Below, piece by piece: positions 11,126-20,946 of a stretch of 64,000 nt of DNA. The stretch lies in contig KE546967.1 of the NCBI GenBank assembly GCA_000442125.1, positions 434,001-498,000 of the forward strand. Direction: 5' to 3'. This stretch comes from Opeltia flavorubescens. Taxonomy: Eukaryota; Ascomycota; Lecanoromycetes; Teloschistales; Teloschistaceae. Made by a program: the position numbers and the translations under genes. How positions within the stretch are numbered: position 1 is the first letter of the stretch; every line of letters begins with the position of its first letter. The notes under the pieces are model-generated. The model had not been told where the DNA came from. It worked only from the letters and a program-made list of their open reading frames with translations, and made no database searches.

Positions 11126-12188
11126 TCCCTTACTAAGATACATGGCGTTCGACGTCAACCTCGATCGTCCGGTAAGCAGTTTAGGCAGCAAGCAGTTCAT
11201 GGGGCACAAAGCTCCAGGCATGTTCCTTGTTGTCAATGGATCTCCGCCGTGCTGTTATTCGCTTGTGCTACCCATGCCCAATGAAGCGCTGTCGTGGTCT
11301 TCCCAAGCTGCAAAAGATTATCTGACACAGAGACGGCAGGCGTTCTATCATGCATGTAGTGGAGTATCAACCTGCTATATGCTCGAAACATTGCAGGAAG
11401 CGGTCTAGGTCCAGGGCAGTATTATACTTCGCACTAAGGAAAGCTCTCTAGATGCGTCTGTCGGTCTTGCATGTCATGCACGCGTAACCAGGTTTTCATG
11501 ACAACCACGAGCTACTGCCATCTCGGTGACACGGCTGCTTAGCTCCAGCTTTATCATATTCCCGAGGTGCATCATAGGGACAAATGAGAACATCATCCAG
11601 GCACTGATAGCCCAGGTCAGTACAATCGCTGCTTCTTTTTGCCGTGAATGGTTAAACCAAACATCCTTAGTCACAATGGCACGTCGAACGAACGATCAAA
11701 GCAACTTAACTAGCAAGCAGTCCAGAAGTACAGAATAAGCGGCTGCGATGTCTAGATTAGCCAAATTAACCTCGTTCGGAGCAAAATGCGTCTCGCATCA
11801 CATTTTCTCTATCTGCCACATTCTGTCATTTGTGCCTGTCTCCACAATTAACATACCATATTGATCGTGTTGCAGAGGTAGCCTTGTTGATCCGGTCATC
11901 AGGCCTCATGCATTTGCGATGACTTCCTTCGGATTCCCTAGTTTTTGGTTGTTCTCTGGGGCTGCATATGCCTATACATGAAGCCAGGCCCTTATGATGT
12001 AGAGCAGAGCAATTGAGAAGAGCTATAAGAGTTGAAAGTTTATTCAGCTTCTCCGGTCCGCATCGAAATGATTATACGGTTTTAACGTTTGGAATTACTT
12101 TCGCTTCGTTGATTATAATTAAGGCATTTTAGTCAGACAGCACATTGCAAAATATAAGATTACCAAAAGGAAAAACGGCGCAAGAGAA
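11126..12188. other. Intergenic region without recognised gene
   Basis: About 1060 bp between the lactonase stop and the RRM gene start. Only short frames without resemblance to known families are present. It probably contains the 3' untranslated region of the lactonase and the promoter of the RRM gene. The segment from 12,040 to 12,170 is noticeably AT-rich. Confidence 0.4.
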
Positions 12189-13338
12189 ATGCAGCATCAG
12201 AAAGATGTAGACTACATGATTCACATTGAAGGTGTAAGCTCACTTCACCATTCACAAAGAAATGCGAAATGATAATGAGTGTCTGATCAGATACCTGACG
12301 CCGTCTCACGCCAAGAAGATTATTGGAAGGTTGTCAAAGATGTCGTTCGTAACATTATAGACGGACAACCAAAGAAAGTGGACCCCTTCTTTAATTCGAA
12401 GGGTCGTTTGGTCTTTCTGTGCACATTCCAATCCAAGGACGATGCCATGAAAGCATACGGTGGGAGTAACATGTCCAGATGACGATCTTTAGCTGACCAT
12501 TACTTCTATAGAGACCTTGAGAGGCCAAAGCTGGTATAGTTTCGTCCGCGGTGGGGGACACCAACCAGTATCAGTGATGACCGTAACGTGCAGTGAGCAC
12601 CGCCTAAGAGAACCTAAAGGAAGCTTGGAAATCGCTGGACCGTCGGACGTACCCGGTAGCCGTGGCTCCTTCAGACCGTTGATCCGGTCTGATTTGGACA
12701 AGGGGTTGCCTGTGCCGGAAACCCATCGTCGCGCGTCATCAACGATGTCGGGGATGCAATCCCCACTCGCACCAGTCACAGTGGGTTATGGGGTTAGGCC
12801 CCCAGTCTTTCATTCAACAAACCAGCCGCAAAGGTCAATGTCTATAGCGAATTCTGCTACGGTCAATGGGTCATTTGGAGGACAAACCAATACATGGCTC
12901 CCTCCAGCCATAGGACAACCCTACCTTCCAGGTTTCACAAACAACAGTATTAGCAGGCCGGGGCCATCTCCCCACTACCCAGTCCCTACGATAAGCGCTT
13001 CGTCTACAAGTAGACAAACACCCACTGCATCTTCCCTCGAGCACCAAAAAATCATTATAACAAACCTCCAATGCAAGGTTCCGGAAAGCACGTTGATAGA
13101 GAAACTAAACCAATCAGTTGGGCAAGTACAGACCTGCAAGATTGAAAGAAGGGAGGACAGAAAATGTCATGCATTCGTGACCTTCGTGCAGCCAGGGCAT
13201 GCGGAGAAAGCGGTCAGAAAGCTAGACAAGCAAGAACTCTTTGAACGGGTAGTTAATGTCCGACTGACGAAGGAAAATGGATTAGCTAGGGCAGATGGGA
13301 AGAGGCCTGTGATAGTTGATGGTTCCATAACAGAGTAA
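12189..13338 (+). CDS. RNA-binding protein with two RRM-like domains
   Basis: Spliced model: exons 12189-12233, 12291-12459 and 12512-13338, 346 residues. Splicing joins DYMIHIEG to IPDAVSRQEDYW and KAY to ETLRGQSWYSFVRGG. The N-terminal segment (residues about 8-100) has a beta-alpha-beta pattern like an RRM: IHIEGIP, an RLVFLCTF strand resembling RNP1, and a closing strand. The middle 110 residues are Ser/Pro/Gly-rich and disordered. A C-terminal RRM (about 238-320) has KIIITNLQ as RNP2-like and CHAFVTFVQ as RNP1-like sequence. A nuclear or translational RNA-binding role is inferred from domain type only. A downstream ATG at 12216 is an alternative start. Confidence 0.75.
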
Positions 13339-13727
13339 CAAATCTTGCGCCTTAAGCAGCGAAGTACTCTCGTGATCAATCGGCGGAAGGCACGTCCAAT
13401 AAGAAAACCCAACCAATCTTAGCTAGATGGAAAACTGAAACGACTTCTGTGAAACAGCGACCGAGTAGGTCAGTGGGCCCTGAAACAAAAGTATCAAGAA
13501 AATGTATCGATCGACCTCTGATCAAATGTCATTCCCTGGTTTCCTCTCATGATATGAAGAACTGTAAAAATCCATGCTTCTCGAGGTCTACCTTCACGTC
13601 TCGTATTAAGTGTACCATACCCAAGCGCGCGCCGAAAATGCGGAGCTTATGTCGTTTCCACGCAGTAAATCCAATTCAATTCCAGGGCGCCATACGAACT
13701 TTAAGCCCAACACACAGGATGAACCTT
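13339..13727. other. Convergent intergenic region
   Basis: About 390 bp between the stops of the RRM gene and DPM2. Holds the two 3' untranslated regions; no gene seen. Confidence 0.4.
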
Positions 13728-14110
13728 TCATGCTTTCTTTTTCCCTGCAGCAGCTTTAGCTTTCGCTGCTTTTTTCCTGTTACTCCTGATCATGACCATG
13801 CCCAGAAAGCTCCCAACGACAGCCGAACCGAGTAGTATGAGGATAACTGGTATGCGGATTGCCCATACTCGAGGGGGAAAGAAATCGTGAAGAGGATGAC
13901 CAGGATCGACGAATGGCTATGTGGGGACAAAAGATATTAGCGAAAGAGCCTTAGTTGAAAAAGAGCAAGCTTACCATGAGAAGTGTCCACGCGGTGTAGT
14001 AGAGAAAGACCGTTGTAGCTACGATTAGCATCGCCATGCCAGCTACTTTGTCAAGCTGTCACCGATGAATTAGCCTTTTCGACACGAAGGCAGGCCGACA
14101 CAAGTACCAT
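13728..14110 (-). CDS. DPM2: Dolichol-phosphate mannosyltransferase subunit 2 (DPM2)
   Basis: Spliced model of 90 residues: exon 1 is only the ATG at 14108-14110, then 13975-14055 and 13728-13916, with introns of 52 and 58 bp. The joined sequence starts MLDKVAGMAMLIVATT. Two membrane helices are visible (AMLIVATTVFLYYTAWTLL and AIRIPVILILLGSAVVGSFL) separated by PFVDPGHPLHDFFPPR, the diagnostic DPM2 loop, followed by a lysine-rich tail (KKAAKAKAAAGKKKA) facing the cytosol. DPM2 stabilises the dolichol-phosphate mannose synthase complex in the ER membrane, supplying mannose for N-glycans, O-mannosylation and GPI anchors. Length matches the family (80-90). It is head-to-head with CWC22. The gene is too short and too split to appear as a single open frame. 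Confidence 0.9.
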
Positions 14111-14356
14111 GATGGAATGAATGCAATCTGATCGGGTATAAATGAGTGACTGTGAACCCTGGCGAAACGAATGTCGAGTGATCGAAGTCTATTCTATGTA
14201 GTACAAGGATGAGGCTCGCCAATTGACATTGAGCTAAACCCAAATTGTCAAAGAATTTTCTGGCTTGGCAGAGCTTCTTCAAACCCTCTCTACAATCTCA
14301 AAGTTGTATTAAATTATTGCAGATCTTTCACATGCCAGGCTGTTCTGCGATTCAAC
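14111..14356. promoter_or_regulatory. Bidirectional promoter DPM2 / CWC22
   Basis: Only 246 bp separate the two divergent start codons, so the two genes must share or overlap promoter elements. A TATA-like stretch is not obvious; pyrimidine-rich blocks are present on the CWC22 side. Confidence 0.5.
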
Positions 14357-16723
14357 ATGATGCAATCTGCTGTCCGCTTACCTACTCCTCCCCCACTTGA
14401 CACCTATCCTACATATCCTACACTGGGTCGTAAACGCTCTCCTCCATCTCGTTCACCTTCACCTGTGCGCAGGCGCTCACCTCCGTTGCGAAGCCTTCCG
14501 GTAATATCTCAGAATATCAAAGATATTGATCCACAACGCGCCATTGAGCGGGAACGTCAGTTGGCTGAGAGGTTGCGAAAGCAAGAGCCAGCGCCTAGCA
14601 AACCACCCACGGAAGAAGAAAAGCAAGCAGTAGCCAAGGCAGAGTATGAAAAGCTGCTCAACTCGAGATCTGGTGGAACCTATATTCCGCCTGCTCGCCT
14701 ACGAGCGTTACAAGCGCAAATCACAGACAAGAAAAGTAAAGAGTACCAACGAATGGCATGGGAGGCTTTGAAGAAGTCTATCAATGGTCTAACCAACAAG
14801 GTCAATGTCTCAAATATCAAGCACATTGTTCCAGAACTGTTCACGGAAAATCTAGTAAGAGGGAGAGGGCTATACTGCAGATCTATCATGAAAGCTGCGG
14901 CGTCATCCACGGCATTCGTTCCCATATACGCAGCCATGGCTGCTATCATCAATACGAAGCTGCCACAGGTCGGCGAACTCCTGGTTCATCGACTGATCGT
15001 ACAGTTCAAGAAAGCTTTCAAACGCAACGACAAAGCCGTCTGTCTCTCTTCAACCACATTCATTGCGCATTTGGTCAACCAACAGGTGGTCCATGAAATA
15101 TTAGCGGCTCAAATCTTGCTCCTCTTGCTCAATAAGCCTACAGACGATGGTGTGGAGATTGCGGTTGGTTTGACAAGGGAAGTCGGTCAGCATTTGGAAG
15201 AAATGAGCGGTCCGATTGCCCTGGCTGTTTTTGATCAGTTCCGAAGCATCCTCCACGAACAGGATCTTGACAAACGAGTACAGTACATGATTGAAGTTCT
15301 TTTTCAGGTTAGAAAGGACAAGTACAAGGACAACCCTGCTATCAAAGATGAGCTGGATCTGGTGGAAGAAGAGGATCAGATCACTCATCGAGCAAGTCTG
15401 GACGATGAGATTGATGTGCAGGATGGACTGAATGTGTTCAAGTTTGATCCAGAGTGGGAGGAGCATGAAGAAGCATACAAGAAGCTCAAAGCAGAGATCC
15501 TCGGAGAAGTCGAGGGTAGTGACGAGGAAGAGTATGAGTCTGGTGATAGCTCTGATGATGACGACGAGGCAAAAGAGGAGAAAGAAATGGAGATCAAAGA
15601 TCAAACGAATACTGATCTCACGAACCTACGGAGGACCATCTATCTTACAATCATGTCGAGCTTGGACTTCGAGGAAGCGGTCCACAAGCTGTTGAAAGTC
15701 AATTTACCCGTTGGGCAAGAGCCGGAACTACCCTCAATGGTTGTGGAGTGTTGCTCACAGGAGCGAACGTATTCGAAATTCTACGGCCTAATAGGCGAAC
15801 GATTTGCTAAGCTCAACCGATTATGGACCGAACTTTTTGAATCATCCTTCGCCAAGTACTACGAGACCATTCATCGATATGAAACAAATCGGCTCCGCAA
15901 CATTGCCAGGTTCTTCGGCCATCTCCTTAGTTCCGATGCCATCGGCTGGCACGTGCTTTCGATAGTGCACCTTAATGAAGATGAGACAACGTCAAGTAGT
16001 CGTATCTTCATTAAGATACTTTTCCAAGATCTTGCAGAAGCTCTTGGAATGTCGAAACTGCAAGGCCGACTCAAGGATGATCTTATGCGGTCGAGCTATG
16101 ATGGGATATTTCCGACAGACAACCCGCGTAACACACGTTTTTCGATTAACTATTTCACAAGTATTGGCATGGGTGCTCTTACCGAGCAGATGAGAGAGCA
16201 TTTGAAGAACGCACCAAAACCAGCGGCGATCATGCCCGTCAAAGCCGAGAGCGATTCAGAATCAGAGAGTTCAGTCTCGAGTTATTCATCCGCATCTTCC
16301 TCATCTTACTCTCGGTCACGTTCGCCTTCGCGTTCTCGTGCAGTGCGTCGCCGGTCATACTCGAGCTCACGTTCTCCGTCTCCTCCTCGGCGTCGCCAGG
16401 ATGGCCGGAGAAGATCGTACTCGAGGTCGCCTTCACCTCGTCGACGTCCTCAGGGTGCCGGCCGGCGATCATACACGAGATCGCCTTCACCTCCACCGAG
16501 AGCCCGGGCTGGTCGTAGACGGTCTTATACAAGGTCTCCCAGTCCTCCTCGCCGTGGCGTTCGTCGAAGTCGGCGATCTTTATCAGGGTCCTACTCGAGA
16601 TCGCGGGGCCCTCCTATCACTCGCGACGTGCGCCGGAGGAACAGCAGCTCGTACTCCCGCTCACGTTCTCCATCGATGTCACGGGGAGTTAATCGTGCAC
16701 GGGGCAGATCGTATTCCAGATGA
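14357..16723 (+). CDS. CWC22: Pre-mRNA-splicing factor CWC22
   Basis: Intronless gene of 788 residues. Residues about 110-310 form a MIF4G domain (YIPPARLRALQAQITDKKS, WEALKKSINGLTNKVNVSNI, FVPIYAAMAAIINTKLPQVGELL), then an acidic linker (GSDEEEYESGDSSDDDDEA) and an MA3 domain at about 425-540 (LRRTIYLTIMSSLDFEEAVHKLL). The motif RNTRFSINYFTSIGMGALTE closes the conserved part. From about 635 the tail is rich in Arg-Ser dipeptides (SRSPSPPRRR type), as in SR-related proteins. CWC22 is an essential spliceosome component of the activated and catalytic complexes; in animals it also loads the exon junction complex helicase eIF4A3. Start ATG is followed immediately by a second ATG. Assignment is firm. 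Confidence 0.96.
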   Translation: MMQSAVRLPTPPPLDTYPTYPTLGRKRSPPSRSPSPVRRRSPPLRSLPVISQNIKDIDPQRAIERERQLAERLRKQEPAPSKPPTEEEKQAVAKAEYEKLLNSRSGGTYIPPARLRALQAQITDKKSKEYQRMAWEALKKSINGLTNKVNVSNIKHIVPELFTENLVRGRGLYCRSIMKAAASSTAFVPIYAAMAAIINTKLPQVGELLVHRLIVQFKKAFKRNDKAVCLSSTTFIAHLVNQQVVHEILAAQILLLLLNKPTDDGVEIAVGLTREVGQHLEEMSGPIALAVFDQFRSILHEQDLDKRVQYMIEVLFQVRKDKYKDNPAIKDELDLVEEEDQITHRASLDDEIDVQDGLNVFKFDPEWEEHEEAYKKLKAEILGEVEGSDEEEYESGDSSDDDDEAKEEKEMEIKDQTNTDLTNLRRTIYLTIMSSLDFEEAVHKLLKVNLPVGQEPELPSMVVECCSQERTYSKFYGLIGERFAKLNRLWTELFESSFAKYYETIHRYETNRLRNIARFFGHLLSSDAIGWHVLSIVHLNEDETTSSSRIFIKILFQDLAEALGMSKLQGRLKDDLMRSSYDGIFPTDNPRNTRFSINYFTSIGMGALTEQMREHLKNAPKPAAIMPVKAESDSESESSVSSYSSASSSSYSRSRSPSRSRAVRRRSYSSSRSPSPPRRRQDGRRRSYSRSPSPRRRPQGAGRRSYTRSPSPPPRARAGRRRSYTRSPSPPRRGVRRSRRSLSGSYSRSRGPPITRDVRRRNSSSYSRSRSPSMSRGVNRARGRSYSR

Positions 16724-17514
16724 TCATCTCGAAATCCGAGGTGTCAGTAATGAGCGGCCGGAGAGCGAGTTGGTACGGAAAAGTAGGTTCAGGTTGGCAA
16801 GGAGCAGTGGCTTAGGTCCAGCTGACCTCCAATGATGGTTCTTGATGGATTTAATAACAGCAAATATTAACCCAATAGAATCATTCAAGTGTTAATGATA
16901 CCCCTCTATTTCTTTGATTGCACATGCATTATGATTGGATCGTCACCATCTTAATCTCTAGGCCTTAGCCTTATGCATCGTTGCGCCAACCCCACGTTCC
17001 CTGTGCCCCTCCGCCGTAAGGTACCTGGCTCGACTCTTTCAGTGACTCCTCGGTTTGTCCACGACTTGTTGCTCTCAATCACTCTATGTAGTGCTTGCTG
17101 AAAGCTGAACGATAGTCGCCTACAGCTCTCTGGTACCTGCAATAGTCACAACTCTTCTCCCTGGTTCGCCTTCCGCTTCCGGTGAACCCCAAAGTCAATT
17201 TCCAGTTCCGGATCAATAAGCTGGAGCAAGACCGAGCAGGCTCAAGGAGCTTATTCCGAGAGCAACCGGCCATTAGACAGTCATAAGATAGTCTGGCAAC
17301 TTGTCCTATGCAGTTTCAAATTCCTCGCTGAATCCCATTCACGCCGCTGCAGGGTCAGGTGCTCCCCGCAGCTGCTTCCTTCATCCCTAGTGACTTCGGT
17401 TCATACCTTCCCTCCAGCTCTCTTCTACCGGTGCCTGGACCCAAGCTCCTCGCTCTTGCCATATACCACTACATCTACAAGCACTTGTCCTTCCCAGCCT
17501 TTAAGAACGGGTGA
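16724..17514. other. Intergenic region between CWC22 and BCAS3-like gene
   Basis: About 790 bp. Holds the CWC22 3' end and the promoter of the downstream gene. The last 150 bp are C/T-rich on the plus strand, as is usual ahead of fungal genes. No gene or repeat recognised. Confidence 0.4.
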
Positions 17515-20500
17515 ATGCCCTCATTGCCAGACAAAAGCTCGACACCCTCACAACAAACTTCTGGCTCTCCTCCATACAACGAAGGGCGACAGCAGGAAGA
17601 GCGTACAAGAGGCCACAAATCGAAGAAGAAACATGATCGTAGCTCGGAGAGTTCGAATAAGAGAACGGCACCAAGCTCGTTCCCGAATGATTTGTCAGTA
17701 TTATCTCTCCGCTTGTTCTTTCTTGAGCCGTGGCGGGTGCCACAAGCACTACTATGCATATTCTCCCCAACTTCACGTATAGCTGCTGACCGGCAAGAAT
17801 GTAGGATCTCTCCTGCTCTACTACCACAGCTACAGGGTTCATCGTCTCCATTGTTGAACGCTACCACCGATGTTTCCTCCCAACTTCTTTCCGCCCTGGG
17901 AACATATCCTGCGACAGAGAACATTAACCAGTTAATTTATCCCAAGAGAGAATGGGCTGATGATATCTCTGCTCGTGGCAGCCCTTCCTTTGAACAAAGC
18001 AATGGCTTCAATCTCGCCAGCTCGCCACCTAACACAAAACCACACGTCAGAGAATTGGCTGAAGGGCTGAGTGATGCATCTCCTGCGTCCTCGCCACCCA
18101 AAACATATGCAAGGCCTATCCGCCGCACAAGCGGATATCAAAGCCTTGGTGGCTATCTTGATTCGTCGCCGACGGGAGAAAGGCCCATGTCCATGAACTC
18201 ACGCAGATCGCCGAGTCAAAACCCTGCGTTACCTCATCACCCACAAGCTCATTTCTATGGTGCGCCTGAGATTGATCTCGGAAAGCTGGACATGAGACGG
18301 TCTGGCCAAGGCGCCATTGTCCCCAGTTGTTGCGTATTCGACAGCTTGAGTTTGGCAGGTTCTGAAGGCTTCCGCGGCGCGGAAAGTGTACTCCTGCTGG
18401 GTCTGCAGAACCGCCTTGACGTATTCAACATCGAAAAGGGACGTTTAGCCATCATCGGACGCTTGGGAAACCTGAAGGGCACCGTCATAGGCGCTCAATT
18501 ACTGCCTTCTCCATTCCGAGACGATCCTGCTCGGTCACTCCGCCCACTCGTCGCCCTAATTCTATATGGACCTCAGCATGACCAGCGTCCTAGATCTCGA
18601 CAGAACCCGGGCCAGCGCGACGATGACACCTTCTTTGACCCTTCTGCCTCTATGCTGCAGGCTCTTGAGAGCACAGAGAATTCGAATCCAGATTCCAACG
18701 TACGATACTACACTACCATTGAAGTATACTCACTCGTGAAGAATGAACATATTGCGACGCTCTTGAGTAGCCCTGCGACAGAAGCTCCGAACATGCCCCA
18801 CTCAACAGGCATTCCACCAGATGGTGATTGGCGTATAAAAGCGTCCGGCCGGTTCATGGCCGTTACGTCTGGGAAAAGTGGGGAGGTCTTCCTTTTCGAA
18901 TGCGTATATGGGTCACAAAAGGGGCCACAGGTAGCATTTAGGTGCATTGGTAAGACGTGGACCAGTATCTCGCGGAAGAAACCACGAAGCCTTTCAACTT
19001 CTTCGACAGAATCGGACCTGTCTGAACTAGATGACGGTCCGGGACACAGATCGGGCCAGCGTGACGGAGCGATCTTCTCTCTCAGCCATCGCTGGCTTGC
19101 TGTGGTCCCGCCTAGTACCTCTACAGGGACCACAACACACGCTTCCGTTGACCTGCAACATTCTTACCACAAGCCACCAGGCCTAAGCTCACACACTTCC
19201 CCTTCAAGCCCGCAACCTACCTGCGAAACCGATACGCCGGAAAAGGAAAGTCTGCTGAATAGGGTGGCTCGAGATGTCACGCAAGAGTTGATGAAGGGCG
19301 CTCGCTGGGTGGGCGATCAAGGATTACAAGCATGGAAGAATTACTGGCAAAAGCCAACCGACCCAACTAACCGTATGGTTCAAAGGTCTTCGCCATCGGA
19401 CACTGTGCTACCCCAGCAACTCTATGGCTCCTTACCTCCAACCCACGCTCACGATGACAGCACCTCTCGAGTGACCAACCAGCGCGCCATCATTTCCATT
19501 CTGGACCTTGAAAAGCTCTCAGCGAATCAGTCGACGAAAGAGGATATTGCGCTTCAACCTGCTGCTGCTTTTGCTCTACCAGACGGTTGTAGCCTGGTGT
19601 CTTTCACTCCCAACGGTCTTGGCTTACTTACCGCAAGTGCAAAAGGCGACGTCCAGCACGTATGGAGCCTCATGCGTATGGCATTTGTTGGAGGAGGGAC
19701 CCCTCACACAGACCCCAATCATACTGAGAAGGGGCCAAGCGTTCGGCAGATTGCTCGCTTTACCAGAATGACGGTAGCGAGAATCATCGATGTCGTCTGG
19801 ACGGAACCTGGAGGTGAACGGTTGGCTCTTATTACTGAAAGAGGCACCGTGCATATCTTTGATTTGCCTCCCTCCGCGCTACAATGGCCGCCCCCTCGGC
19901 GGATAATGCGACCTCCATCAACCACGACCAACTCTCCTAAGGCTTCTCTAGAATCCGAGCCGGCCATCGTGAACAACTTGCCTTCGAACAGATTCACCTC
20001 TGCAGTGGAGATGGTTACTGGACGAACACAGCCACTGCTCGCAGCGGTCCGCGGCCGTTCAGCATATACGGGGAACCCGTTCAGTGGTTTCACTGGCATG
20101 TCTTTGACCGCAGGTGCAGGTATTAAGAGTGGTAAGGTCGTTGCTGCCGGCTTTAATCGATCTGTAGGCGCTGCTACTGGTACCGTCAATACCATACGCC
20201 ACATTGGAGAAAACCGACTCACGTTACCTGGATCACCGCACGGGATCACACCAGGTCGTGTCCGGTGGCTGACAGGCAAAAGCCGTGGCTCGATCGCCGT
20301 AACCGGTGGAGATTGTGTTAGAATCTACCGAACAAGTCGTAGTACCAATCAAAAACCTGGAAAGCGACGGCCTTCTGTCGTCGGCAGCAAACCAATCGAG
20401 TTGAGTCTTGTCGATGCCCTAAGCAATCTAGCAGGGCTTGAACAGAGTCGGAAAATAAGTGGAATCTATCAAGCAGGTAGACCTCAGATCTCTCCTAACG

Positions 20501-20946
20501 GGTTCTGGCAAGCGCCTCCTCCACGACCCACGCAACGAATGGACGAAGACAGCCTTCACAGCCAGGCGGAAATCGACACGAATGCACCTTACCAACCTTT
20601 CCATACTGATCGCCGAATCAATATCTTTGTATACACCGACGACTCAACAATGCTGGAAGGTCAGGATGCTGGTAATGGCATTCCTTGGGTGTTTGGAGAA
20701 GCTATCCCAACAGTCCGGACCAGAGCTGGGGCTGCTGTGTCAGACGATACAGATGACCCCGATCTTCAGCAACATGGCCGGATAGAGAACCATGTGAGTG
20801 TGCAAGGCAACGAAAAAGAGGGGCAGCAGATCGTCATCACTACAAGGCGGCGCAAATCCCCGAAGGCTGATGCAGACAAAGATGGCGAGGAAGAGATCTT
20901 TGAGGACGACTGCGAAGTGGTTGACTTCGCCGATGAGANGGTGTAG
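17515..20946 (+). CDS. BCAS3-like WD40/beta-propeller protein
   Basis: The frame is open from ATG 17515 to TAG 20946 (1143 codons), but 17694-17804 (111 bp, a multiple of three) has a GTCAGT donor, a GCTGAC branch point and a TAG acceptor, and the sequence within it does not look coding; splicing it gives 1106 residues (NDL|ISPALLPQ). The core has propeller-like strands (VLLLGLQNRLDVFNI, GRFMAVTSGKSGEVFLFEC, CSLVSFTPNGLGLLTASAKGDV, ITERGTVHIFDL, SIAVTGGDCVRIY) and a BCAS3-type order with long disordered inserts. Human BCAS3 works with PHAF1 at the phagophore during autophagy; a similar role in fungi is inference. The end (VVDFADE-x-V) contains an ambiguous base at 20939. The N-terminal 120 residues are low complexity. 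Confidence 0.75.
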   Translation: MPSLPDKSSTPSQQTSGSPPYNEGRQQEERTRGHKSKKKHDRSSESSNKRTAPSSFPNDLSVLSLRLFFLEPWRVPQALLCIFSPTSRIAADRQECRISPALLPQLQGSSSPLLNATTDVSSQLLSALGTYPATENINQLIYPKREWADDISARGSPSFEQSNGFNLASSPPNTKPHVRELAEGLSDASPASSPPKTYARPIRRTSGYQSLGGYLDSSPTGERPMSMNSRRSPSQNPALPHHPQAHFYGAPEIDLGKLDMRRSGQGAIVPSCCVFDSLSLAGSEGFRGAESVLLLGLQNRLDVFNIEKGRLAIIGRLGNLKGTVIGAQLLPSPFRDDPARSLRPLVALILYGPQHDQRPRSRQNPGQRDDDTFFDPSASMLQALESTENSNPDSNVRYYTTIEVYSLVKNEHIATLLSSPATEAPNMPHSTGIPPDGDWRIKASGRFMAVTSGKSGEVFLFECVYGSQKGPQVAFRCIGKTWTSISRKKPRSLSTSSTESDLSELDDGPGHRSGQRDGAIFSLSHRWLAVVPPSTSTGTTTHASVDLQHSYHKPPGLSSHTSPSSPQPTCETDTPEKESLLNRVARDVTQELMKGARWVGDQGLQAWKNYWQKPTDPTNRMVQRSSPSDTVLPQQLYGSLPPTHAHDDSTSRVTNQRAIISILDLEKLSANQSTKEDIALQPAAAFALPDGCSLVSFTPNGLGLLTASAKGDVQHVWSLMRMAFVGGGTPHTDPNHTEKGPSVRQIARFTRMTVARIIDVVWTEPGGERLALITERGTVHIFDLPPSALQWPPPRRIMRPPSTTTNSPKASLESEPAIVNNLPSNRFTSAVEMVTGRTQPLLAAVRGRSAYTGNPFSGFTGMSLTAGAGIKSGKVVAAGFNRSVGAATGTVNTIRHIGENRLTLPGSPHGITPGRVRWLTGKSRGSIAVTGGDCVRIYRTSRSTNQKPGKRRPSVVGSKPIELSLVDALSNLAGLEQSRKISGIYQAGRPQISPNGFWQAPPPRPTQRMDEDSLHSQAEIDTNAPYQPFHTDRRINIFVYTDDSTMLEGQDAGNGIPWVFGEAIPTVRTRAGAAVSDDTDDPDLQQHGRIENHVSVQGNEKEGQQIVITTRRRKSPKADADKDGEEEIFEDDCEVVDFADEXV
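17694..17804 (+). other. Probable in-frame 111-bp intron in BCAS3-like gene
   Basis: Donor GTCAGT at 17694, CTGAC branch point at 17785-17789, acceptor TAG at 17802-17804. The length is 37 codons and contains no in-frame stop, so retained and spliced transcripts would both be translatable. Confidence 0.6.

Noticed and set aside
11094-11408. 104-codon plus-strand frame overlapping the end of the lactonase gene
   Set aside because: It overlaps the lactonase stop in another frame and shows no domain or codon bias; likely 3' untranslated region.
16338-16835. 165-codon frame overlapping the CWC22 RS tail
   Set aside because: A shifted reading of the Arg-Ser repeats; the CWC22 frame explains the sequence.
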